Shown: in pieces, positions 9,789 through 18,817 of the stretch
Layout of the letters: each line of letters begins with the position of its first letter
Numbering within the stretch: the first letter of the stretch is position 1
Assembly (NCBI RefSeq): GCF_000204645.1
Contig: NC_015422.1
Location: 4,047,001-4,111,000 of the forward strand
DNA from: Alicycliphilus denitrificans K601
GTDB lineage: Bacteria > Pseudomonadota > Gammaproteobacteria > Burkholderiales > Burkholderiaceae_C
Reading direction: 5' to 3'
Length of the DNA stretch: 64,000 bases
Notes under the pieces: generated by a model
Told to the model about the DNA's origin: nothing
The model's input: only the letters and a program-made list of their open reading frames with translations
Database searches by the model: none
Made by a program: the position numbers and the translations under genes

Positions 9789-11450
9789 ATGCCGACGCTT
9801 CCCGCCACGGGCTATCCCTTGCTTCCGATCCAACGCGCCCTGCGCTCCCTCGCTCCCATCGTGCTGGCGCTGCTGCTGGCTCTGCCCGTGCTGGCGGTGC
9901 TGGGCGCGTGGCTGCCCCAGGCGGAGGGCGGCGCCCAGTCCGGTGCCATCCTGCGCGATATGGCAGCCACCGTACTGCCGGACTACCTGTGGACCACGCT
10001 GTGGCTGGGCCTGTCCGTCGCCGTGGGCGCGGCCGTGGTGGGCACGGCCACGGCAGCCGCGGTGACGCTGTTCGACTTCCGCGGCCGGCGTCAGCTGGAA
10101 TGGCTGCTGCTGCTGCCCCTGGCCATGCCGGCCTACGTGACGGCCTACGCCTATACCGACTTCCTGCAGTTCAGCGGCCCGCTGCAGGTCTGGCTGCGCG
10201 CCACCTTCGGGCTGGAAGGCCGCCTGTTGCCCGAGGTGCGCAGCCTGGGTGGCGCGGTGTGGGTGTTCATCTTCTCGCTCTACCCCTACGTGTACCTGCT
10301 GGCGCGCACGGCGCTGGGCGAGCGCGCCGCGCACCTGATGGAGGCGGCGCGCCTGCTCGGCGCATCGCCGGCGCGGCGCATGCGCCGCGTGGCGCTGCCG
10401 CTGGCGCGCCCGGCCGTGGCGGCGGGCGTGGCGCTGGTGCTCATGGAGACCCTGGCCGACTTCGGCGTGGCGTCCTATTTCGGCATACAGACCTTCACCA
10501 CGGGCATCTACAAGACCTGGCTGTCCATGGACGACCGGCTGGCCGCGGCGCAGCTGGCCACCTTCCTGCTGGCCCTGGTGGCGCTGCTGCTGCAGCTGGA
10601 GCTGCGCGCGCAGCGGCGCATGCGCTTCGCCACGGGCGGCGTGGGCCGGGCCGGCTCGGCCGAGGCGCAGCCCACGCGCCTGCGCGGCCCGGGCTGCGCG
10701 GCGGCCTGGCTGGTGTGCGCGCTGCCGGTGCTGATGGGCTTCGTGGCTCCGGTGCTGTTCATGCTGCGGCCGCTGGCGGCGGATTGGTCGGTGCTGCCCT
10801 GGGACCGCTTCGTGCAATGGGCGGGCAACAGCGTGCGCCTGGGGGGCATCACGGCCGTGCTGGCCATGGGCATCGCGCTGGCGCTGGCGTTCGCCGTGCG
10901 CCGCCGGGGCGGGGCGCTCACGCGCGCGGTGGTGCAGCTCGTGGGCCTGGGCTACGCCGTGCCGGGCGCGGTGATCGTCGTGGGCCTGCTGCTGCCCGTG
11001 GGTTGGCTGCAGGCCGCGGCCCCCGGCTGGGGCCTGAGCGCGCTGCTGACCACCACCGCCGTGGGCATCGTCTGGGCGTACCTGGTGCGCTTTTGCGCCG
11101 TGGCGCTGCAGTCGGTGCAGAGCGGCTATGCGCGCATTCCCGCGAGCCTGGACGACTCGGCGCGCATGCTCGGCGTGGGCGGCATGGGGCTGCTGGCGCG
11201 CGTGCACTGGCCGCTGCTCAAGCGTTCCACGGCGGCGGCCGCTCTGCTGGTGTTCGTGGACGTGATGAAGGAGCTGCCGGCAACCATAGTGCTGCGCCCC
11301 TTCGACAGCGACACCCTGGCCGTGGTGGCCTACCAGCTGGCGCGCGACGAGCGCCTGGGCGAGGCGGCGCTGCCTTCGCTGGCGCTGGTGGCCGTGGGCC
11401 TGGTGCCGGTGATCCTGCTGAGCCGAACGCTGCGCGGCTCTTCGCGCTGA
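9789..11450 (+). CDS. ABC importer permease, fused two-domain FbpB-like
   Basis: About 553 residues with two homologous membrane halves, each with roughly six hydrophobic segments and an EAA loop (MEAARLLGASPARRM in the first half, LDDSARMLGVGG in the second). This duplicated layout is typical of Fe(III) FbpB/SfuB permeases. It is transcribed away from the ATPase gene at 8653-9717. Start choice is uncertain: ATGs at 9765 and 9789 both lack a clear Shine-Dalgarno; I chose 9789 because it gives a normal short N-terminus before the first membrane helix (SLAPIVLALLLALPVL). Confidence 0.85.
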   Translation: MPTLPATGYPLLPIQRALRSLAPIVLALLLALPVLAVLGAWLPQAEGGAQSGAILRDMAATVLPDYLWTTLWLGLSVAVGAAVVGTATAAAVTLFDFRGRRQLEWLLLLPLAMPAYVTAYAYTDFLQFSGPLQVWLRATFGLEGRLLPEVRSLGGAVWVFIFSLYPYVYLLARTALGERAAHLMEAARLLGASPARRMRRVALPLARPAVAAGVALVLMETLADFGVASYFGIQTFTTGIYKTWLSMDDRLAAAQLATFLLALVALLLQLELRAQRRMRFATGGVGRAGSAEAQPTRLRGPGCAAAWLVCALPVLMGFVAPVLFMLRPLAADWSVLPWDRFVQWAGNSVRLGGITAVLAMGIALALAFAVRRRGGALTRAVVQLVGLGYAVPGAVIVVGLLLPVGWLQAAAPGWGLSALLTTTAVGIVWAYLVRFCAVALQSVQSGYARIPASLDDSARMLGVGGMGLLARVHWPLLKRSTAAAALLVFVDVMKELPATIVLRPFDSDTLAVVAYQLARDERLGEAALPSLALVAVGLVPVILLSRTLRGSSR

Positions 11451-11465
11451 GGCACACTGCCGGGC

Positions 11466-11816
11466 ATGAGCGACATCACCATCTACCACAACGCCCGCTG
11501 CAGCAACTCGCGCGGCGCCCTGGAACTGCTGCGCGAACGCGGCATCGAGCCGACCATCGTGGACTACATCAAGGAGCCCCTGGGCGTGGCTGAACTGACG
11601 GCCCTGGCGGCCCGCCTGGGCGTGCCCGTGCGCGAGCTGCTGCGCAGCAAGGAAGCGATCTACCAGGAGCTGAACCTGGACGCACCAAGCGTGAGCGACC
11701 GGCAGCTGATAGAGGCCGTGGCCGCCCACCCGGTGCTGCTGAACCGCCCCATCGTCGTAAGCCCCAAGGGCGCCCGGCTGTGCCGGCCGCCGCAGCTGGT
11801 GCTGGATCTGCTTTAA
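11466..11816 (+). CDS. arsC: glutaredoxin-dependent arsenate reductase ArsC
   Basis: 116 residues of the ArsC thioredoxin-fold family. The N-terminus carries the family motif HX3CX3R as HNARCSNSR (His8, Cys12, Arg16), and the C-terminal part has the NRPIVV segment. The reaction would be reduction of arsenate to arsenite with glutathione and glutaredoxin. There is no arsB, arsH or arsR beside it, so it is a stand-alone copy and a true arsenic role is not shown by context. It lies 15 bp after the permease gene on the same strand. Confidence 0.88.
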   Translation: MSDITIYHNARCSNSRGALELLRERGIEPTIVDYIKEPLGVAELTALAARLGVPVRELLRSKEAIYQELNLDAPSVSDRQLIEAVAAHPVLLNRPIVVSPKGARLCRPPQLVLDLL

Positions 11817-11882
11817 GAATCGCCTAAGCCGGCACTCCCACACTGCCTTCCATCGGCACTACATGCTATGGAAAGGCAGACC

Positions 11883-13403
11883 ATGAACACACTACTCGCC
11901 ACTCCCCGCCGCCTCGTCCTGGCCCTAGTGGCCGCGGGCGCATTGGGCGCCACGGGCGCGGGCCTGATCACGGCGCACGAGGCACGCGCGCAGCTGGCGC
12001 AGCCGGTGGCGGCTGCCGCGGCGCCCGCCACGGCGCCGGCCGCCGCCGCGCTGCCCGATTTCTCGGCCATCACCGCGCGCTACGGCCCGGCGGTGGTCAA
12101 CATCAGTGTCAGCGGCATGCGCAAGGTCTCGGATGATGATGGCGCCAACAGCCCCACGGCGCGCCAGCGCGGCATGCCGGGCATAACCCCCGACGACCCG
12201 TTCTACGAGTTCTTCCGCCGCTTCGGCATCCCCATGCCCGACATGGGCGGGCAGGGCCAGCGCAGCGTGCCCGTGCGCGGCGAGGGCTCGGGCTTCATCA
12301 TCGACCCCAACGGCATCGTCCTGACCAACGCCCATGTGGTCAAGGGCGCCACCGACGTGACCGTGAAGCTCACCGACCGGCGCGAGTTCCGCGCCAAGGT
12401 GCTCGGTGCGGATCCCAAGACTGACGTCGCCGTCCTGAAGATCGATGCCAGCAACCTGCCCACCGTCCAGCTGGGCAGCTCGGACGACCTGAAGGTCGGC
12501 GACTGGGTGCTGGCCATCGGTTCGCCCTTCGGTTTCGAGAACTCCGTCACCGTCGGCGTGGTGAGCGCCAAGGGCCGCTCGCTGCCCGACGACAGCTACG
12601 TGCCCTTCATCCAGACCGATGCGGCCGTCAACCCCGGCAACTCCGGCGGCCCACTGTTCAACGCACGCGGCGAGGTCGTGGGCATCAATTCGCAGATCTA
12701 CAGCCGTTCCGGGGGCTTCCAGGGCCTGTCGTTCTCCATCCCCATCGAGGTGGCCACGCGCGTGGAGCAGCAGATCGTGGCCACCGGCCGTGTGGAGCAC
12801 GCACGCCTGGGCGTCGCCGTGCAGGAGGTCAACCAGACCTTTGCCGACTCGTTCAAGCTGCCCCGGCCTGCAGGAGCGCTGGTGGCCAACGTCGATGCCG
12901 GCGGCCCGGCCGACAAGGCGGGGCTGAAGGTGGGCGACGTGATCCTCAAGATCAATGGCCGGCCCATCGTCGCCTCGGGCGACTTGCCCGCCTTCGTCGG
13001 CCAGCAGGCCCCGGGCGACAAGGTGCAGATGGAGGTCTGGCGCCAGGGTCGTGCCGAGACCCTGGCCGCCACCCTGGGCAACGCCGACGACAAGGCCGCC
13101 AAGGTCGCCAGAGGCGACGATGCCGTGGGCAAGGGCCAGCTGGGCCTGACGCTGCGCCCGTTGCAGCCCGACGAGGCTCGCGCCGCGGGCGTGGAGAATG
13201 GGCAGGGCCTGCTGATTGAGGACGCGCGCGGCCCGGCCGCCATGGCGGGCGTGCAGGGCGGCGACGTGTTGCTGGCCATCAACGGCATGCCGGTCAAGGG
13301 CGTGGAGCAGGTGCGCGCCGCCATGGCCCATGCGGGCAAGTCGGTGGCCCTGCTCATCGAGCGCGACGGCGACAAGATCTTCGTGCCGGTGCGCCTGGGT
13401 TGA
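11883..13403 (+). CDS. periplasmic serine protease, HtrA/Do family (DegP/MucD-like)
   Basis: 506 residues. The N-terminus is a signal peptide (RRLVLALVAAGALGATGAG). The trypsin-like triad is visible: His151 in LTNAHVV, Asp181 in KTDVAVLKI, Ser254 in GNSGGPL. Two PDZ domains follow (about 300-390 and 415-500). It should degrade or refold misfolded envelope proteins. ATG at 11883 is preceded by AAAGG at a good distance; an in-frame ATG at 11868 is less likely. A two-component system follows 28 bp later, consistent with envelope-stress signalling. Confidence 0.93.
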   Translation: MNTLLATPRRLVLALVAAGALGATGAGLITAHEARAQLAQPVAAAAAPATAPAAAALPDFSAITARYGPAVVNISVSGMRKVSDDDGANSPTARQRGMPGITPDDPFYEFFRRFGIPMPDMGGQGQRSVPVRGEGSGFIIDPNGIVLTNAHVVKGATDVTVKLTDRREFRAKVLGADPKTDVAVLKIDASNLPTVQLGSSDDLKVGDWVLAIGSPFGFENSVTVGVVSAKGRSLPDDSYVPFIQTDAAVNPGNSGGPLFNARGEVVGINSQIYSRSGGFQGLSFSIPIEVATRVEQQIVATGRVEHARLGVAVQEVNQTFADSFKLPRPAGALVANVDAGGPADKAGLKVGDVILKINGRPIVASGDLPAFVGQQAPGDKVQMEVWRQGRAETLAATLGNADDKAAKVARGDDAVGKGQLGLTLRPLQPDEARAAGVENGQGLLIEDARGPAAMAGVQGGDVLLAINGMPVKGVEQVRAAMAHAGKSVALLIERDGDKIFVPVRLG

Positions 13404-13431
13404 GGAGTCCGCGGGCGCGGGGGATTGGCTT

Positions 13432-14100
13432 ATGCTGCACCCCATGCGCCTGCTGCTTGTAGAGGACGACACCATGATCGGCGAGGCCGTGCGCGACCTG
13501 CTGCGCGCCGAGCATTACGCCGTCGACTGGGCCACCGACGGCGACATGGCCGACGCCGCGCTCGCCACCCAGCAGTACGACCTTGTGCTGCTGGACCTGG
13601 GCCTGCCGCGCCGCGATGGCCTGGCCGTGCTGCGGTCGCTGCGCGCGCGCAAGGACCGCACGCCCGTCCTGATCGCCACCGCGCGCGACGGCGTGGCCCA
13701 GCGCGTCGAGGGGCTGGACGCCGGCGCCGACGACTACGTGCTCAAGCCCTATGACGCGGGCGAGCTGCTGGCGCGCATACGCGCGCTGCTGCGCCGCGCG
13801 AGCGGGCGGGCCGAGCCGGTGTACGAGCACCAGGGCGTCACGCTCAACCCCGGCACGCGCGAGGCCACGGTGCAGGGCCGGCCGGTGGTGCTGTCGGCGC
13901 GCGAATGGGCGGTGCTCGAACCCCTGATCGCGCGCCCGGGCATGGTGCTGTCGCGCCAGCAGATCGAAGACAAGCTCTACGGCTGGGGCGACGAGGTCAG
14001 CAGCAACGCCGTCGAGGTCTACGTGCACGGCCTGCGCAAGAAGCTCGGGGCTCATATCGTGCTCAACGTGCGCGGCCTCGGCTACATGGTGCCCAAATGA
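13432..14100 (+). CDS. OmpR/PhoB-family response regulator
   Basis: 222 residues. The receiver domain has the acidic pair in LLVEDD, the phospho-acceptor in LVLLDLGLPRRDG and the conserved Lys in YVLKPYD. The C-terminal winged helix ends with EVYVHGLRKKLG and VRGLGYMVPK. It resembles the QseB/PmrA branch. The GGGGGA upstream favours ATG 13432; ATG 13444 (MRLLLVEDD) is the alternative. The stop overlaps the kinase start (ATGA), so the two are translationally coupled. Confidence 0.93.
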   Translation: MLHPMRLLLVEDDTMIGEAVRDLLRAEHYAVDWATDGDMADAALATQQYDLVLLDLGLPRRDGLAVLRSLRARKDRTPVLIATARDGVAQRVEGLDAGADDYVLKPYDAGELLARIRALLRRASGRAEPVYEHQGVTLNPGTREATVQGRPVVLSAREWAVLEPLIARPGMVLSRQQIEDKLYGWGDEVSSNAVEVYVHGLRKKLGAHIVLNVRGLGYMVPK

Positions 14101-15473
14101 GCGTCCTGCGCCGTCCCTCTTCGCTGCGCCTGCGGCTGCTGGTGTTCCTGCTGGCCGCCATCGCCGTCACCGCCCTGGTCCAGGGCGTGCTGGCCTACCG
14201 TCATGCGCTGGCGGAGACCGACGCGCTGTTCGACTACCAGATGCAGCAGACCGCGTTCGCGCTGCGCGCCGGCCTGCCGCCCGATGCGCGGGCCGGCGGC
14301 GGTGCGCGCCCCGAATACCAGCACGACGAGCTCATCGTCCAGGTCTGGACCAACGAGGGCCTGCGTATCTTCGAGTCCGCCGTGGGCGTCGCGCTGCCGC
14401 AGATCGCGGTGCTGGGCTTCACCCAGGTGCAGGCGCGCGGCACCACCTACCGCGTGTTTTCGCTGCAGACGCGCTCGCAGGTCATCCAGGTTGCGCAGGA
14501 CATGGCGGCGCGCCGCACCATGGCGCGCGCGCTCGCGCTGCGTTCGCTGCTGCCGCTGGCGGCGATGGCGCCGCTGCTGGCCCTGGCCGTGTGGTGGGCC
14601 GTAGGCCGCCTGCTCGCGCCCGTGGAGCGCGTGCGCGGCCAATTGGCGCGGCGCCAGGTCGATGACCTGGTGCCCGTCAGCGACGCCGGCTTGCCCAGCG
14701 AGCTGCAACCCCTGGTGCGTGAATTCAATGGCCTGCTGGCGCGCGTGCAGCATGCCTTCGAGGCGCAGCAGCATTTCGTGGCCGACGCCGCGCACGAGCT
14801 GCGCTCGCCGCTGGCCGCGCTCAAGCTGCAGGTGCAGGGCCTGCAGCGCGCCAGCGACGCCGGCGCACGCATGCTGGCCGTGGAGCGCTTGGCCGGCGGC
14901 ATAGACCGCGCCACGCGCCTGGTCGAGCAACTGCTGGTCCTGGCCCGCCAGGAGGCGCAGGCCACCGCAGGCGCTCCGCCCAAGCCCGTGGTGCTGGCCG
15001 ATCTGGCGCGCCAGGCCGTGGCCGACGCGGCGCCTGCGGCTCAACAGCGCGGCGTGGACCTGGGGCTGGCGCTGGCCCCCGAGGCGGAGCATGCCAGCGT
15101 GCCCGGCCAGCCCCAAGCCCTGGAGATCCTGCTGCGCAACTTGGTCGACAACGCTATCAAATACACCCCGCAGGGCGGCGTGGTGGACGTGCAACTGCAG
15201 GCGGAGCCCGGCCACCTGGCGCTGGTGGTGGACGATAGCGGTCCGGGCATTGCGCCCGATGAGCGCCAGCGCGTGCTGCAGCGCTTCCACCGCGGCCCGC
15301 AGGACGGCGGTACGGCGGTGGCCGGCAGCGGCCTGGGCCTGGCCATCGCCGAGAGCATTGCGCGCATGCACGGCACGCGGCTGGAGCTGAGCAGCGCTCC
15401 CCGCCTGGGAGGGCTGCGCGTGTGCGTGCGGCTGGCGCGCGCCGCAGAGCGGGGGGAGGGCGCGCACGCATGA
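14097..15473 (+). CDS. membrane sensor histidine kinase (QseC-like)
   Basis: 458 residues with two membrane helices (about 10-30 and 150-172) flanking a periplasmic sensor. HisKA has the phospho-His in DAAHELRSPLAALK; the catalytic domain shows LVDNAIKYTPQGG (N-box), VDDSGPGIA (G1) and GSGLGLAIAESIARMHG (G2). It is the cognate partner of the preceding regulator by overlap. Its stop overlaps the start of the cardiolipin synthase-like gene (ATGA), so all three form one operon. Confidence 0.93.
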   Translation: MSVLRRPSSLRLRLLVFLLAAIAVTALVQGVLAYRHALAETDALFDYQMQQTAFALRAGLPPDARAGGGARPEYQHDELIVQVWTNEGLRIFESAVGVALPQIAVLGFTQVQARGTTYRVFSLQTRSQVIQVAQDMAARRTMARALALRSLLPLAAMAPLLALAVWWAVGRLLAPVERVRGQLARRQVDDLVPVSDAGLPSELQPLVREFNGLLARVQHAFEAQQHFVADAAHELRSPLAALKLQVQGLQRASDAGARMLAVERLAGGIDRATRLVEQLLVLARQEAQATAGAPPKPVVLADLARQAVADAAPAAQQRGVDLGLALAPEAEHASVPGQPQALEILLRNLVDNAIKYTPQGGVVDVQLQAEPGHLALVVDDSGPGIAPDERQRVLQRFHRGPQDGGTAVAGSGLGLAIAESIARMHGTRLELSSAPRLGGLRVCVRLARAAERGEGAHA

Positions 15474-16873
15474 TCCGCGTGGCCGTGCTTTCGGGTCTGG
15501 GCCATGCGGTGTTCGTGGCCGCGGGCCTGCTGGTCTATGTGATGGGCACGCGCATCGGCCACCAGCGCCGCCACCCTTCGGCGGCCGTGGCCTGGGTGCT
15601 GGGCATCGTGGCCTTCCCCTACCTCATCGTGCCGCTGTTCCTGCTGTTCGGCACGCGCAAGTTCGCGCGTCCCGCGCGCCGCACGCGTGGCCAGGCGCTG
15701 CTGGTGCCGGACGGTGCGCCCGCCTGGGCCGCGCGGCTGCTGGCCAGCATGGAGCTGGCGCCCGCCATGCGCAACCGGCAGGTGGTGCTGCATGCCGATG
15801 GCGGCGAGGCGCTGCAGGGCCTGCTGGCCACCATCGCATCGGCACGCCACCGGTTGGATGTCTGCACCTACGTGCTCGGCCATGACGATGTCGGCCGCCA
15901 GGTGGCGCAGGCGCTGCTGGCCTGCGCGCGGCGCGGCGTGAACGTGCGTTTGCTGGTGGACGCGATGGGCAGCATGCGCACGCCCCCCGGCATGCTGCGC
16001 GCGCTCAGGCGCCGGGGCGTGCAGGTGCGCCGCTTTATGCCGCTCTTGCACAACCCCCTGCGCGGACGCACCAATTTGCGCAATCACCGCAAGCTCGCCG
16101 TGGCCGATGGCTTGCGCCTGTGGAGCGGCGGGCGCAATCTGGCCAGCGAATACTTCGTGGACCGTCCGGGCCGGCCCGCGTGGATCGACCTGAGCTACGA
16201 GGTGTGCGGTCCGCTGGCCGAGCTGGCGCAGGCCCAGTTTTCCACCGACTGGCGCGTGGCCCACGGCCTGGCGCTGCGCAAGGGGCGCAGGGCGCGGCAT
16301 GTGCACGCGCCGGACTTGCTTGCCGGGCCCGAGGATGGCCCGCTGGCGCAGTGGCTGCCCAGTGGCCCCGATCATGCCGACGACACCGTGCACGCGCTGC
16401 TGCTGGCTGCGGCCTACCATGCGCAGCGGCGCATCGTGGCCGTCACCCCCTATTTCGTGCCCGACGAGGCCTTGCTCGACGCCTGGTGCCTGGCCTGCCG
16501 CCGCGGCGTGCGCGTGAGCCTGCTGGTGCCCGCGCGCTCCAACCACCGCCTGGCTGATATCGCGCGCGAGCGCGCCCTGCGCGAGCTCAGCGCCGCCGGC
16601 GCGCAGGTCTGGCTGAGCCCCGCCATGGTTCATGCCAAGGCAGTGCTCATCGACGACGAGCTGGCCCTCGCGGGCTCGCTCAACCTCGACGCGCGCAGCC
16701 TGTTCCTCAACTACGAGGCCATGACGGCCTTCTATGGCGCCCAGGAACTGCGCTGGCTCTCGCAATGGTGCGCGCGGCAGATCGCCGCCGCGCGCCCCTA
16801 CCATGCGCGCCGCCCCTCCCTGGTGCGCGACATCGCAGAAGGGGTGGTGCGTTCGGTGGGGTTCCAGCTGTAG
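15470..16873 (+). CDS. cardiolipin synthase / phospholipase D family protein
   Basis: 467 residues. Two N-terminal membrane helices (residues 3-21 and about 40-60) and two HKD motifs: NHRKLAVAD in the first half and HAKAVLIDD in the second, each followed by the usual Gly/Ser and Asn (WSGGRNLASE; AGSLNLDARS). This is the ClsA layout, which condenses two phosphatidylglycerols to cardiolipin at the inner membrane. Location in the operon of an envelope-type two-component system suggests membrane remodelling under stress. Start chosen by ATGA overlap. Confidence 0.88.
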   Translation: MIRVAVLSGLGHAVFVAAGLLVYVMGTRIGHQRRHPSAAVAWVLGIVAFPYLIVPLFLLFGTRKFARPARRTRGQALLVPDGAPAWAARLLASMELAPAMRNRQVVLHADGGEALQGLLATIASARHRLDVCTYVLGHDDVGRQVAQALLACARRGVNVRLLVDAMGSMRTPPGMLRALRRRGVQVRRFMPLLHNPLRGRTNLRNHRKLAVADGLRLWSGGRNLASEYFVDRPGRPAWIDLSYEVCGPLAELAQAQFSTDWRVAHGLALRKGRRARHVHAPDLLAGPEDGPLAQWLPSGPDHADDTVHALLLAAAYHAQRRIVAVTPYFVPDEALLDAWCLACRRGVRVSLLVPARSNHRLADIARERALRELSAAGAQVWLSPAMVHAKAVLIDDELALAGSLNLDARSLFLNYEAMTAFYGAQELRWLSQWCARQIAAARPYHARRPSLVRDIAEGVVRSVGFQL

Positions 16874-16888
16874 CCGCGCGCCCGCAGA

Positions 16889-18817
16889 TCAACCGGCCGG
16901 CTGCTGCGCCTGCGCGGGCGCGGCCATCACGAAGGCATCGGAGAAGCAGAAGTTCTCGTCAAGCCCCTGGGCTATGAAGGCCGGGACGGCGGTCTCCACC
17001 ATCCGCACCGAGCCGCACAGGTAGACCTCGTTGCCGCTCAGGTCGGGGAAGTCCGACAGCATGGCCTCGTGCACCAGGCCGGTGCGGCCGGTCCAGCCAT
17101 CGTCCGGCGCGGGCTCGGAGACCACGGGCACCACGGTGAAGTTGCCGTGCTGGCGCTGCCATTCCTCGCATTGCGCCAGCAGGTACAGGTCCTGCGGCTG
17201 GCGCACCCCCCAGTACAGGCGCATGGGACGCTGCACGCCGCGCGCGAAGGCGTCTTCCACGATGCTCTTGATGGGTGCGAAGCCCGTGGCCCCGGCGATG
17301 AAGAGGATGGGGTGCGTGCTCTCGCGCAGGGTGAACTGCCCCAGCGGCCCTTCGAAGCGCACGGTGTCGCCCACCTTCATGGCCTCGAACACATGGGTGG
17401 TGAAGCGCCCGCCGGGCACCAGGCGCACGTGCAACTCAATCTGGCTGCCGGCGCCGGGACGGCTGGCAAAGGAGAACGCCCGGCGCTGGCCGTCGTCCAG
17501 CAGGATGTTGATGTACTGGCCCGCGACGAAGGGCAGGCTCTGGCCTTCGGGCAACTGCAGGGAGACGCGCATTACGTCCGGCGCCAGGCGCTCCATCTGG
17601 GTGACCGTGGCGCTGTAGACCTCCTGGGCCTCGGCCGCGGCGCCAGTGAAGCCCGCCACGTCGATCACCATGTCCTCGCGCGGCACGGCGCAGCACATCA
17701 GCGCCTTGCCGCGCGCCTTGTCGGCGTCGGGTAGCGCGCTCCTTTGGTAAGGACGGTGCTCGAACTGGCCCTGCTCGACCGAGCACAGGCACAGGCCGCA
17801 GCCGCCGTTGCGGCATTCATAGGGCAGGGCCAGGCCCTGGCGCAGGCCGGCGTCCAGGATGGTCTCGCCCTCGCGCACCTTGATCGCCGCGCTGGCACCC
17901 TGCTCGCCCTGTACCTGCACCTGGTGCATGCGCTTTTCCCCGCGCCTGAACTGGGGCGGCCACCACGGCAGCAGGGCCACCAGGACGGAGGCTCCCACCA
18001 CCAGCGCCCACACGCGGCCCAGCGGCCATTCGGTCAGCAGCGGGAAGACGGCCATGTAGAACCAGTCGGGCTCTATCCGGGTGATGGCCCGCGCCAGATC
18101 GGTCTGCCCTCCCTGGCTGTGCACGGGCGCAACGAGCGAGAGCGCCAGCAGGGTTGTCATCAGGCCGATGACGATGGGGCGGGGCGGCGTGGTGCGCGCC
18201 TTGGGCACGCGCTGCACGTGGATCCACATCACCATCAGCACCACCAGCGGCAGGCCCAGGTGCATGAACGACAGCAGCGTGAAGAAGCGCGCCCCCACAT
18301 GCTCGGAGTACAGGAAGTTGCGCATCAGGCTGCCGTTGAAGATGGGCAGCCAGTCCAGCCACTCGAAGCTGGTGACCGTGACGTACTGGGCCAGGTGGTC
18401 CCAGGGCAGCATGTAGCCGTTGACGCCCGAGGCATAGACCATCCAGATCAGCATCACCCCCGTGATCCACGAGAACCAGCGGAAGCCGTGGTAGAGGTTG
18501 AAGGCGAAGTAGCGCAGCATGTGCAGCACCATGGTCAGCACCATGGCGTCCGACGCATAGCGGTGCACGCTGCGCAGGATGCCGCCCAGCCACCATTGCT
18601 TGGTGCTCAGGTCGACGACCGAGGTGTAGGCCTCGGAGATGCCTGTCTCGAAGAAGATGTAGAGGTACAGGCCGCTGCCCCCGACGATCCAGAACAGGAA
18701 GAAGGTGATGGCCCCCAGGTGGTAGAAGGGGTTGATGCGGTCGCCGAACGCGGCGTTGAACAGGCCCTCGGCGCGCAGGAAAAGCCACTGCAGCAGTTCT
18801 TGGAATTTCTTGATCAC
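16889..18817 (-). CDS. cytochrome b - [2Fe-2S] ferredoxin - ferredoxin NAD(P) reductase fusion
   Basis: 642 residues, last gene of the respiratory operon. Residues 1-290 are a cytochrome b/b6 N-terminal module with two bis-His pairs spaced 14 (His85/His99 and His186/His200), enough for two b hemes. Residues 300-390 are a plant-type [2Fe-2S] ferredoxin (Cys335, Cys340, Cys343, then Cys375 or Cys376). Residues 400-630 are an FNR-like reductase: flavin motif RAFSFAS (446-452), nucleotide motif GATGFAP (509-515), C-terminal YLCGS. It starts at a GTG whose last two bases form the upstream stop codon (GTGA), with AAGGAG in front. A much longer frame reaching 19648 is only the overlap with the gene before. 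Likely role: electron transfer between NAD(P)H and the quinone/heme b chain. Confidence 0.88.
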   Translation of the reverse strand: MIKKFQELLQWLFLRAEGLFNAAFGDRINPFYHLGAITFFLFWIVGGSGLYLYIFFETGISEAYTSVVDLSTKQWWLGGILRSVHRYASDAMVLTMVLHMLRYFAFNLYHGFRWFSWITGVMLIWMVYASGVNGYMLPWDHLAQYVTVTSFEWLDWLPIFNGSLMRNFLYSEHVGARFFTLLSFMHLGLPLVVLMVMWIHVQRVPKARTTPPRPIVIGLMTTLLALSLVAPVHSQGGQTDLARAITRIEPDWFYMAVFPLLTEWPLGRVWALVVGASVLVALLPWWPPQFRRGEKRMHQVQVQGEQGASAAIKVREGETILDAGLRQGLALPYECRNGGCGLCLCSVEQGQFEHRPYQRSALPDADKARGKALMCCAVPREDMVIDVAGFTGAAAEAQEVYSATVTQMERLAPDVMRVSLQLPEGQSLPFVAGQYINILLDDGQRRAFSFASRPGAGSQIELHVRLVPGGRFTTHVFEAMKVGDTVRFEGPLGQFTLRESTHPILFIAGATGFAPIKSIVEDAFARGVQRPMRLYWGVRQPQDLYLLAQCEEWQRQHGNFTVVPVVSEPAPDDGWTGRTGLVHEAMLSDFPDLSGNEVYLCGSVRMVETAVPAFIAQGLDENFCFSDAFVMAAPAQAQQPAG

